Below are positions 24,653-31,320 of a DNA stretch of 31,320 bases, piece after piece (position 1 is the first letter of the stretch; the number at the start of each line of letters is the position of its first letter). The notes under the pieces are model-generated. The model was given only the letters and a program-made list of their open reading frames with translations, searched no databases and was not told where the DNA came from. Made by a program: the position numbers and the translations under genes. The DNA is from JBBCJM01 sp037190175 (lineage in GTDB: Bacteria > Pseudomonadota > Alphaproteobacteria > Rhodobacterales > Rhodobacteraceae). Where the stretch lies: the NCBI GenBank assembly GCA_037190175.1, contig JBBCJM010000238.1:1-31320 (forward strand), in the 5' to 3' direction.

Positions 24653-25000
24653 CGGCAGGGCGGGGGCAGGGCAGGGGGGATGCCCGAGGGGTTGCCGGAA
24701 CATGCAAAGCGGAGCAGTCAAGCGACTGCTCCGCCTGCATTTTTCCGCGCCCCCTGCACTGGGGATGAAACGGGCGCGCGACTGGTACGAAGCCTGTCCG
24801 CCGACTATGCGCGGACCTGCCCAACGGCCGGGGGGAGCACAACCCGACCTGCGTCCCGGACCGGGCGAAAAGCCGCCCCTGGCCCGTTCTGCGGTGTTCC
24901 AAGGCCAAGCCTCCACTCGCGGAACGGTTTCCTTTTGGCGCGAATCCGTGATCCGCGAAAGTAAGGGAATCCATACCCCCGGAATTCCATACCTGCGGGG
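24653..25000. other. Gene-free stretch between tsf terminator and luxR
   Basis: I see no convincing gene. A second terminator-like hairpin lies at 24703-24744. Beyond it are weak dyads (GTCCGC/GCGGAC near 24800; CGCGGA with TCCGCG near 24920-24960) and an imperfect direct repeat GGAATCCATACC/GGAATTCCATACC at about 24968-24993. A 61-codon minus frame at 24805-24990 has no family features. A dyad GCGGGG/CCCCGC (24995-25010) spans the luxR-type stop codon. The area could hold a small RNA or remnants of one. Confidence 0.4.
24703..24744 (+). terminator. Second terminator-like hairpin after tsf
   Basis: 11-bp perfect stem GCGGAGCAGTC (24709-24719) with GACTGCTCCGC (24724-24734), loop AAGC, extended by flanking TGCA/TGCA, then five T (24740-24744). 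It may back up the tsf terminator or end a short RNA from 24653 onwards. Confidence 0.7.
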
Positions 25001-25789
25001 TCAGCCCCGCCCGGCGCTGATCCCCGGAATCGCCGGCGGCAGCCCGTTGAAGATGAGGTTCAGGAGCGTGCCCTTGGCCACCGCCTGCGCCGTGGTCTCG
25101 ACGTTCAGCGCCTCGCGGGCGAGCTTCAGGTGCTTCTCCACCATGGCGGCCGAGATCGACATCAGGATGGCGATGTCCTGCGTGGTCTTGCCGTCGGCCA
25201 CCCATTCCAGCACCTCGCGCTGGCGGGGCGTCAGGCTGCGGCGGATGTAGTTCGCGGGCAGGCTGATGATGCGCAGGTGCAGCATGTGGGCCACCGCCAG
25301 GATGCCGCTGCCGTGGCAGGCCAGCACCTCGTCCACGTCGTCGTGGTCCATGCCGGGGTCCGCGGTCAGCCCCAGCCCGCCCTTGGTGCGCGGCGTCTCG
25401 GGAAAGCTGATGGCGATGCCGGCGAAGATCCCGAACCGCGCGTTCACCCGCACCGCCTCGGCCTCCTCGGGCGGCAGGCGGCCGTTGGCGAAGTCGTCGT
25501 GCACCCAGCGCCAGGTGGTCATGCCCGTGTTGCGCATCAGCCAGCGGTAGACCGGCGTGCGCTTGAAGAACCCGTCGCGGACGTAGAGCTGGGCATATTC
25601 CGGGTCCGAGGTCGACAGGAACAGCGCGTCCTCGGGATCGCCGATCGAGAATTCGGTGCGGAAGCGGGTGAGCCCGTAGTTCAGCCGTGCGAAGCCCAGC
25701 GGCGCGAAGTAATCGCACGCCGCTCCCCAGGCTTCGTCGATCCGTTCGGCCCGGGCGATCCGGCCCAGGAGATCGAGAACGTCCGTCAC
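25001..25789 (-). CDS. LuxR-family regulator with autoinducer-binding-like domain (solo)
   Basis: 262-residue transcription factor. Residues about 15-170 resemble the LuxR autoinducer-binding domain (LGFARLNYGL, DPEYAQLYVRDGFFKRTPVYRWL, TTWRWVHDDF, GIFAGIAISFPE). Residues 184-245 are a LuxR-type helix-turn-helix (SLTPRQREVLEWVADGKTTQDIAILMSISAAMVEKHLKLAREAL). The aspartate that contacts the AHL amide in TraR/LuxR (usually Asp-Pro) is Thr78-Pro79 here, while Trp93/Trp95 are in place, so the ligand may not be a standard AHL. No luxI gene is in the window. Start GTG 25789 follows GGGAATG. Divergent from the oxidoreductase at 25921, a likely target. Confidence 0.88.
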   Translation of the reverse strand: MTDVLDLLGRIARAERIDEAWGAACDYFAPLGFARLNYGLTRFRTEFSIGDPEDALFLSTSDPEYAQLYVRDGFFKRTPVYRWLMRNTGMTTWRWVHDDFANGRLPPEEAEAVRVNARFGIFAGIAISFPETPRTKGGLGLTADPGMDHDDVDEVLACHGSGILAVAHMLHLRIISLPANYIRRSLTPRQREVLEWVADGKTTQDIAILMSISAAMVEKHLKLAREALNVETTAQAVAKGTLLNLIFNGLPPAIPGISAGRG

Positions 25790-25853
25790 ATCGCATTCCC
25801 GGCGCCGCCGGACCGCCCGGCGGCTTTCATCATCCCGGCGGCTGTCTTAAGCC

Positions 25854-25869
25854 CTCACATGCGGGTGAG
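25854..25869. promoter_or_regulatory. Dyad between luxR-type and oxidoreductase genes
   Basis: CTCAC (25854-25858) and GTGAG (25865-25869) flank 6 bp in the 131-bp divergent interval. It is a possible operator but short, and not a canonical lux box. GTGAG recurs at 25876-25880. Confidence 0.25.
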
Positions 25870-25920
25870 TCGAGCGTGAGCCGCGTTTGGTTGACGCTTT
25901 GGGTGGGTTTTCGGCGAAAG

Positions 25921-27099
25921 ATGGCGGGTCGGATGCAGGTCGTGGTGGTCGGTGGCGGGGTGACGGGCGCCTCGGTGGCGTTCTGGCTGACCCGGATGGC
26001 GCCCGGGACGGCGGTGACGGTGGTGGAGCGCGATCCCTCCTATGCGCGATCCGCGACCGCGCTGTCGGTCGCCTCGGTCCGCCAGCAGTTCAGCGCCCGG
26101 GTGAACGTGGAGATCTCGCGCTTCGGCATCGGCTTTTTGCGCGACATCGCGGGCTGGACCGGGCCGGCGGGCGGGGTCGCCGACCTCGGGCTGGTGGAGA
26201 ACGGCTATCTCTTCGTCACCACCTCGCCCGCGGGCGCGCAGGCGATGGTGGAACTGGCGGCGATGCAGCGGTCAGCGGGGGCCGCGACGGTGGTGCTGGG
26301 GCCGGACGAGATCGCGGCGCGGTTCCCCTGGATCGAGACCGCGGACCTGCTGGCCGGCTCCTTCGGGCCGCGCGACGAGGGCTGGTTCGACAACATGGGG
26401 CTGCTGGCGGCGCTGCGCAACGCGGCCCGGGCGGCCGGTGCGGTCTTCCTGCGCGACGAGGCGACCGGGCTGCGCGTCGCCGGCGGCCGGGTGGAGGCGG
26501 TGGAGACGGGGCAGGGCGCCCGCCTGCCCTGCGACGCCGTGGTCAACTGCGCCGGCACCCGGGCCGCGCAGGTGCTGGCCATGGCCGGGCTCGACCTGCC
26601 GGTGGAGCCCCGCAAGCGCACCGTCTTCGTGATCGACGCGCCCAATGCCCGCCACCCGGAGGCGCCGCTGATGATCGATCGCGGCTTCTACCTGCGGCCC
26701 GAGCACGGACACTGGATCACCGCCACGGTGCCGGAAGGCGATTCCGCCTGCGATCCCGAAGACTTCGAGCCCGATCTTCATCTGTTCGAAGAGGTGATCT
26801 GGGAACAGCTCTATCACCGCTGCCCGGGCTTCGACGCGGTGAAGGTGATCCGCCACTGGGTCGGCCAGTACGACTTCAACACGCTCGACCAGAACGCCAT
26901 CCTCGGCCCGCACCCGGCGCTGCCGAACCTATACCTCTGCAACGGCTTCTCCGGCCACGGGCTGCAACAGGCGCCCGCCGTGGGCCGCGGCCTGGCCGAA
27001 CACATCCTGATGGGCGGCTGGCAGAGCCTCGACCTCTCGGACCTCTCGGTGGCGCGCGTGCTGGAGGGGCGGCCGATGCTGGAGCGGGCGGTGGTGTAG
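25921..27099 (+). CDS. FAD-dependent oxidoreductase, DAO family
   Basis: 392 residues from ATG 25921. N-terminal FAD-binding Rossmann motif VVVVGGGVTGASVAFWL (GGGVTG 11-16) with VVERDP ending strand 2; central substrate domain; VNCAGTRAAQVLAMAGLDLPVEPRKRTVFVID; C-terminal NAILGPHPALPNLYLCNGFSGHGLQQAPAVGRGLAEHI, the hallmark of the D-amino-acid oxidase/sarcosine oxidase/FOXRED1 group. Members oxidise amines, amino acids or related substrates; the substrate is not visible here. The start could also be ATG 25933 (four codons later); neither has a strong Shine-Dalgarno. Divergent from the LuxR-type gene, so probably under its control. The next gene converges on it. Confidence 0.9.
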   Translation: MAGRMQVVVVGGGVTGASVAFWLTRMAPGTAVTVVERDPSYARSATALSVASVRQQFSARVNVEISRFGIGFLRDIAGWTGPAGGVADLGLVENGYLFVTTSPAGAQAMVELAAMQRSAGAATVVLGPDEIAARFPWIETADLLAGSFGPRDEGWFDNMGLLAALRNAARAAGAVFLRDEATGLRVAGGRVEAVETGQGARLPCDAVVNCAGTRAAQVLAMAGLDLPVEPRKRTVFVIDAPNARHPEAPLMIDRGFYLRPEHGHWITATVPEGDSACDPEDFEPDLHLFEEVIWEQLYHRCPGFDAVKVIRHWVGQYDFNTLDQNAILGPHPALPNLYLCNGFSGHGLQQAPAVGRGLAEHILMGGWQSLDLSDLSVARVLEGRPMLERAVV

Positions 27100-27145
27100 T
27101 TTTCCTTTGTGGTCAGTGGGATGGCCTGCGGGTGGGTATAGGTTT

Positions 27146-27173
27146 GCTTTACATAATACCGATTATGATGATA
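27146..27173 (-). other. dif-like XerC/XerD recombination site (candidate)
   Basis: On the minus strand: 11-bp arm TATCATCATAA, 6-bp core TCGGTA, 11-bp arm TTATGTAAAGC. The inner CATAA-N6-TTATG symmetry and the TTATGTAAA arm match the general architecture of bacterial dif sites. It is an AT-rich island in GC-rich DNA, in the intergenic gap between two convergent genes. No promoter or regulator-box explanation fits better. Whether it is the chromosomal dif or an element-borne site cannot be told from this window. Confidence 0.4.
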
Positions 27174-27198
27174 ACGGATACGCCCCACCGCAAGCCCC

Positions 27199-28383
27199 TC
27201 ACACCGCCTGCCCGGCGGCCCAGCCGGATGACCAGGCCCATTGGAAGTTGTAGCCGCCCAGCCAGCCGGTCACGTCCACCACCTCGCCGATGAAATGCAG
27301 CCCCGGCACATTGCGCGCCTCGAAGCTGCGCGGGTCCAGCGCCTCGGTGGCCACGCCGCCCAGCGTCACCTCGGCGGTGCGATAGCCCTCCGAGCCCACC
27401 GGCCGCAGTTCCAGCGCATGGACCAGCCGGTCCAGCCGCTCCAGCCCCGCGTTCGGCACATCGGCGAGGTTGCCGGAAAACCCCGCACGCTCGGCCAGGT
27501 GCCGCGCCAGCCGCTCCGGCAGGATGGTGGAAAGTGCCGTGGCCACCGCCTGCCGCCCCCGCGTGGCGCGCAATTCCCGCAGCCTCGCCGCGGTGCCGGC
27601 CCCGGCCGACATGTCGAGTACGATCATGTCGCCCTCGCGCCAGTAGCTGGAGATCTGCAGCACCGCCGGGCCCGACAACCCGCGATGGGTGAAAAGCACA
27701 GCATCGTCAAAGCTCTGCCGGCGCTTGTTGACCCGATGGCTCAAGCGAGCCGAGGGCAGCGCGGTGCCTGCCAGGGGCTTCATCCAGGCCAGTTCCTGCT
27801 CGGCGAAGGTCAGCGGCACCAGCGCCGGCCGCATGGGCACCAGCGGCAGGCCGAACCCCGCGGCGATGCGATAACCGGCGTCGGAGGCGCCCATCTTGGG
27901 GATCGACTTGCCCCCGGTGGCCACGACCACCCGCCCTGCCCTGACCGGCCTGCGTGAAGTCTGGACCGCAAACCCATGATCCTCCTTCACAACCTCCGCG
28001 AAGGAGGTTCCCGTCCACAGCGCCGCCCCCGCCATCCCGCGCAGCAGCATGGCGATGATCTGCGTGGCCGGCCCGTCGCAGAACAGCTGCCCCCCGGTCT
28101 TTTCGTGCCAGGCGATTCCCGACGCCTCCACCCGGGCCAGGAAATCCGCCGGCCCGAACCGGCCCAGGGCCGACAGCGCGAAGCGCGGGTTCTGCGACAG
28201 GAACCGCTCGGCCGAACAGTTCAGGTTGGTGAAGTTGCACCGCCCGCCGCCCGAGATGCGAATCTTCTCGCCCGGGGCGGCATTGTGCTCGATCACCAGC
28301 ACGCTGCGGCCGCGGCGGACGGCCTCGCCCGCGCAGAACAGCCCCGCCGCGCCGGCCCCGAGGATCACCACATCCACCTGCAT
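27199..28383 (-). CDS. HI0933/BaiN-type flavoprotein (NAD(P)/FAD-dependent oxidoreductase)
   Basis: 394-residue FAD-binding protein of the HI0933 family (also annotated as aminoacetone-oxidase-like or BaiN). GAGAAG at residues 9-14 binds the FAD ADP moiety; the family signature GEKIRISGGGRCNFTN is at 38-53. VVVATGGKSIPKMGASDAGYRIA, FTHRGLSGPAVLQIS, and the C-terminal VTLGGVATEALDPRSFEAR...GLHFIGEVVDVTGWLGGYNFQWAWSSG are all typical and intact. The physiological substrate of most members is unknown. Start ATG 28383. It converges on the DAO-family gene, with the dif-like site in between. Confidence 0.92.
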   Translation of the reverse strand: MQVDVVILGAGAAGLFCAGEAVRRGRSVLVIEHNAAPGEKIRISGGGRCNFTNLNCSAERFLSQNPRFALSALGRFGPADFLARVEASGIAWHEKTGGQLFCDGPATQIIAMLLRGMAGAALWTGTSFAEVVKEDHGFAVQTSRRPVRAGRVVVATGGKSIPKMGASDAGYRIAAGFGLPLVPMRPALVPLTFAEQELAWMKPLAGTALPSARLSHRVNKRRQSFDDAVLFTHRGLSGPAVLQISSYWREGDMIVLDMSAGAGTAARLRELRATRGRQAVATALSTILPERLARHLAERAGFSGNLADVPNAGLERLDRLVHALELRPVGSEGYRTAEVTLGGVATEALDPRSFEARNVPGLHFIGEVVDVTGWLGGYNFQWAWSSGWAAGQAV

Positions 28384-28445
28384 GAGGCTGTCTAGCCGGC
28401 CCGCCCGCCCTCGGCAACGGCTGCGCGGGGATGTGCCAAGCCCCC

Positions 28446-28474
28446 TTGCGGAGCCCCGGAACCTTCGCTAGATC
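28446..28474 (+). promoter_or_regulatory. Promoter of tRNA-Gln
   Basis: TTGCGG (28446-28451), 17-bp spacer, TAGATC (28469-28474). Predicted start near 28481, four bases before the mature tRNA. Confidence 0.65.
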
Positions 28475-28484
28475 AGCGCGCAGT

Positions 28485-28559
<75 letters not shown>

Positions 28560-28569
28560 TCCCTTCCTT

Positions 28570-30537
28570 TCAAGGCAGATCCTTGCGCAACGCCGGGGCG
28601 TTGCGTGCCGCCCCGGGCGGGGTCTCGGCCGACGGCGGCGCAGGCCGGGGGCCTTCCGGCGGGGGGGCGGGGGCGGCGACCGGGGCGGTGTCGGGCACCG
28701 CGGGGGGCTCCGGTGAAATCAATGTCAAAGCCGGGACCAGCAGGTGGGTGCAATCGGGCTGGGCCAGCCGCTCCGCCCCGGCCAGCAGCGCGATCAGCGC
28801 GTCGAGCCGGGTCTCCATCCCGGCCCGGGGCTGCGTGGCCAGCCGGGCGGCCTGGGCGGCCACCCGCTCGGGCGGAGAGCTTGCGCCCAGCGGCACCCCC
28901 TCGGCGTCGGTCGTCAGGCCCGCCAGCGCCAGCGGGTTCATCCGCACCCCGGTGAAATCCGCTGCCTTGCCCGCAAGGGCCGCCCGCGCCTGCCGGGCGG
29001 CGTGCAGCAGGGCGGGCAACTCGCCCGCGGGGACCAGCAGCGCCAGCTGGTCATAGGCCCTGGCCAGCGCCACCACCCGCAGCGCCTTGTCGGGCTCGGC
29101 CTCTCCCCCCGCCTCGGCCCAGGCCGCCAGGTTGGCCCGGATCTGGCCGGCCAGCTCGCGCGGATCGGCCAGCAGCCGGCGGGGGTCGGTGGCACGGTCC
29201 GGCTCGGCGGCGAAGGCGCCGGCGGGGGGATTGGCGGTCAGCACCGGGCCTTCCAGATAGCCGCGGGCGAAATCCTGCACGAAGCGGGGGGTCAGCACGT
29301 AGAGCCAGCGGCGCGGCGGCTCGCCGGCCACCGGGAAGCGCAGCAAGGGCGCCTCGGCCCCGATGCGGGCGATGGCGGCCTGCATCCGGGCCGGGGTGTC
29401 GGCGGGGTATTGCGCGGCCTCCAGCACCAGCACCACCTGCCCGGTGACGCGGCTGCGGGCCAGCAGGTGGTCGGTCACCCGGCCCAGCACGCCCGCCAGC
29501 ACCCCGGGTTGCGACAGCGGCGGGGGCGGCTCGGCGGCCCGGGCCCGGGCGGCGGTCACCAGCGCGGCGAAATCCCGGGCCTCCACCGTCTCGCCCAACC
29601 CGGCCTCGGTCAGCGGCAGCCAGAGCGGGCGCAGGCCCGGGCCGAGACCGTCCAGCGCCTCCAGCCCCGAGATCGCCACCAGCGCGGGGCTGCCGATCAC
29701 CAGGATGTCGAGCCGCGGGTCCTCCGCCGAAGCCCCGTCCAGCCCGAAGGCCGAAAGGTCGCGCGGGCGGCCCAGGAGGCCCGCGACGGTGGCGGCGGGG
29801 ACGACCAGGAACTCCAGCCCGCCGGGCGGGGTCGCCAGCGTGAGCGAAAGGCCGTCGTCCACCGGCTCGCCCAGCGCGGGCTCATAGACCATCGAGGGCA
29901 GGCTGGCCCGGGCATTGCGGCGGCCGACCACGGCGAGGCCGGTGTCGGGGGTCAGGCCCGGCAGCGGCACCCGCAGGAACTCGGGCAGCACGCAGGCCTG
30001 CGGGGATGGGTCCGGCGGCTCGATCAGGTCGGCCAGGCTGGCGGGCGCGCTCTCCACCGGGACCAGCCCGGCAAGGCCCCTGCCCTCGCGCGCCACATCC
30101 TCGGCCAGGCCGCTGAGCGAGGCGGGGGAAAGCGCGGCCGCCCCCGGCGTCATCACGCACCAGAGGTCGGCGGCCTCGCGCAGGGCGTCGCGGCCGGGAA
30201 AACCCTCGGGGTCGATGGTGCCGAGGCGGAAGGGCACCTCGCCGCCCTCGCCGTGGAACACGGCGGAGATCCCGCGCGCGGGCACCACGTATTCCAGCCC
30301 GTCCTGCCCCCGCAGCACCGCCAGCGCCACCCGGCCGCCGTCCGCCCGCCAGAGCCGGATCGACCCCGGGCGGGCGGCGAGGGTGCCGCGATAAGTGCCG
30401 GGGTCCAGCCGCCAGATCGCCACGATATGGACCTGGGTTTCCATGGCCACGCCCGGCCAGCCCTGCCAGTCGGCGCAGCCCTGCGCCCAGCCCGCCCCGG
30501 GCAGAAGCGCCAGCAGCAGCGCGAAGAGCCGCGCCAT
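28570..30537 (-). CDS. Large exported protein of unknown function, coupled to an ABC permease
   Basis: 655 residues. Residues 1-18 are a Sec signal peptide (hydrophobic FALLLALLPGAGWA), with cleavage likely before QGCADW; it is not a clear lipobox. The mature part has Cys21, Cys127, Cys182 and another near residue 600, so disulfides are possible. Segments such as LDILVIGSPALVAISGLEAL and QVVLVLEAAQYPADTPARMQAAIARIG look like alternating strands and helices and faintly recall a degenerate von Willebrand A fold; I do not assert it. The last 50 residues are Pro/Ala-rich and probably disordered. The start ATG 30537 lies 3 bp after the permease stop, so the two are one operon. I do not recognise the family; a periplasmic partner of the transporter is an inference. 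Confidence 0.85.
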   Translation of the reverse strand: MARLFALLLALLPGAGWAQGCADWQGWPGVAMETQVHIVAIWRLDPGTYRGTLAARPGSIRLWRADGGRVALAVLRGQDGLEYVVPARGISAVFHGEGGEVPFRLGTIDPEGFPGRDALREAADLWCVMTPGAAALSPASLSGLAEDVAREGRGLAGLVPVESAPASLADLIEPPDPSPQACVLPEFLRVPLPGLTPDTGLAVVGRRNARASLPSMVYEPALGEPVDDGLSLTLATPPGGLEFLVVPAATVAGLLGRPRDLSAFGLDGASAEDPRLDILVIGSPALVAISGLEALDGLGPGLRPLWLPLTEAGLGETVEARDFAALVTAARARAAEPPPPLSQPGVLAGVLGRVTDHLLARSRVTGQVVLVLEAAQYPADTPARMQAAIARIGAEAPLLRFPVAGEPPRRWLYVLTPRFVQDFARGYLEGPVLTANPPAGAFAAEPDRATDPRRLLADPRELAGQIRANLAAWAEAGGEAEPDKALRVVALARAYDQLALLVPAGELPALLHAARQARAALAGKAADFTGVRMNPLALAGLTTDAEGVPLGASSPPERVAAQAARLATQPRAGMETRLDALIALLAGAERLAQPDCTHLLVPALTLISPEPPAVPDTAPVAAPAPPPEGPRPAPPSAETPPGAARNAPALRKDLP

Positions 30538-30540
30538 GGC

Positions 30541-31320
30541 CTAGCTCCCGAGGACGCGGGCGGGGTCCACCCGGGCGGCGCGCACCGCGGGGATGATCGC
30601 GGCCAGGAGCGCCACCACCACCGCGCCGGCGAGGATCAGCCCGGCGAAGCCCCAGATCGGCACGAAGATCGCGTCGAAGGCCGCGGGTTCGGCGCCGGGG
30701 GCCAGCGCCGCCTCCTCGGCCCGGGCGCGCAGCGAGCCGCGGATGAAGCCGATCAGCCGGTCGCCCGCCAGCAGCCCGATCGCCGCCCCGGCGGCCACCG
30801 ACAGGGTGGTGGCGATCACCTGCGTCGCCACGATGTCGCCCCGCCGCATCCCCAGCACCCGCCACAGCGCCAGCTCCCGCTCGCGCAGCTTGGCCGAGGT
30901 GAAGATATTGGCGAAGATCGTCAGCCCCACCACCACCACGATCATGGCCAGAAGCGGCAGGAACACCCACACCGCGGTGTCGCGGATGTCGAGCGCCCAT
31001 TTGAAGCGCCAGATCTCGGCCTCCGGCCGGAAACCCATGGCCGAGAGGCGGCGGAAGATCGGGATCACCTGCTCCATGTCGGCGGCATAGACCTGCAGCT
31101 TGTCCTCCCAGGGCTGGCCCGAGAGCGCGGCGATCTTCTCCGGTTCTGCCCAGTCGCCGGTTTCGCTGATCTTCACCGCGAAATCGCCGGTGCGGTCCTT
31201 GCGGTGGGCGTCGAAGGCCAGCAGCGTGACGTTGGGCAGGTAGAGCTGCCGCCCGGCCTCGCCGTTCAGGATGATGCCGGCGACCTTCAGCTTCACCGGG
31301 GTGACCGCCCGCACCTTGCC
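30541..31320 (-). CDS. FtsX/MacB-like ABC transporter permease (5' end beyond window)
   Basis: C-terminal 259 residues of a permease; the N-terminus lies past the right edge. A periplasmic-type domain is followed by a membrane helix (VFLPLLAMIVVVVGLTIFANIF), the cytoplasmic coupling segment SAKLRERELALWRVLGMRRGDIVATQVIATTLSVAAGAAIGLLAGD typical of FtsX domains, and a final helix (FAGLILAGAVVVALLAAIIPAVRAARVDPARVLGS), whose closing PARVLG motif is the usual end of MacB/LolC-type permeases. Such proteins move no small solute in most cases; they transmit ATP-driven motion to periplasmic partners or extract lipoproteins or peptides. The exported protein gene follows 3 bp later. Confidence 0.9.
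   Translation of the reverse strand, partial: GKVRAVTPVKLKVAGIILNGEAGRQLYLPNVTLLAFDAHRKDRTGDFAVKISETGDWAEPEKIAALSGQPWEDKLQVYAADMEQVIPIFRRLSAMGFRPEAEIWRFKWALDIRDTAVWVFLPLLAMIVVVVGLTIFANIFTSAKLRERELALWRVLGMRRGDIVATQVIATTLSVAAGAAIGLLAGDRLIGFIRGSLRARAEEAALAPGAEPAAFDAIFVPIWGFAGLILAGAVVVALLAAIIPAVRAARVDPARVLGS

Noticed and set aside
24805..24990. 61-codon minus-strand frame downstream of the luxR-type gene
   Set aside because: No recognisable ribosome-binding site or family similarity; composition fits random GC-rich sequence.
27141..27185. Fur/FNR-type operator in the AT-rich patch
   Set aside because: The dyad spacing (5-6-5 inner, 11-6-11 overall) does not fit a TTGAT-N4-ATCAA FNR box or a 19-bp Fur box, and it lies between two convergent genes where a promoter operator is not expected.

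Overview
The window looks like a chromosomal segment of a high-GC alphaproteobacterium of the Rhodobacter/Rhodobacteraceae type. The clearest signs are the nifR3(dusB)-ntrB-ntrC-ntrY-ntrX-trkA-trkH-hfq-hflX gene order, an ispD-ispF fusion, an NtrC-type regulator without the sigma54-contact loop, and very strong GC bias at third codon positions. No phage, insertion sequence, rRNA or CRISPR array is visible. Most long open frames opposite the genes are GC-rich shadows.

Layout. 1-4131 (minus): ispDF, pgpA and cinA/pncC, joined by ATGA overlaps, followed by pepN, which runs off the left edge. 4132-4316: divergent promoter region. 4317-16380 (plus): dusB, ntrB, ntrC, ntrY, ntrX, a REP-like palindrome, trkA, trkH, hfq and hflX. 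This block combines tRNA modification, nitrogen two-component signalling, potassium uptake and the Hfq/HflX pair. 16436-18554 (minus): a HigB/RelE-like toxin with its antitoxin, preceded by an unrecognised Lys-rich protein with an N-terminal peptidoglycan-binding-like domain. 18690-21158 (minus): a membrane-anchored penicillin-acylase-family hydrolase. 21249-24568 (plus): a beta-hydroxyacid dehydrogenase, a small membrane protein, then rpsB and tsf with a structured leader and a strong terminator. 25001-27099: a LuxR-type solo regulator divergent from a FAD-dependent oxidoreductase. 27146-27173: an AT-rich dif-like site. 27199-28383 (minus): an HI0933-type flavoprotein. 28485-28559: tRNA-Gln(UUG) with its own promoter. 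28570-31320 (minus): an FtsX/MacB-like ABC permease (cut by the edge) coupled to a large exported protein of unknown function.

Most of the window is conserved core genome. The accessory or less explained material is at 16436-18554 (toxin-antitoxin plus peptidoglycan-binding-like protein), 24612-25000 (tandem terminators and a gene-free stretch), 25001-27173 (LuxR solo, oxidoreductase, dif-like site) and 28570-31320 (exported protein plus permease). The best candidates for something new are the Lys-rich protein, the apparently leaderless toxin transcript with an operator lying over its promoter, the dif-like site, and the exported protein/permease pair. Promoters, operators and hairpins were found by eye; no database search or folding program was run.
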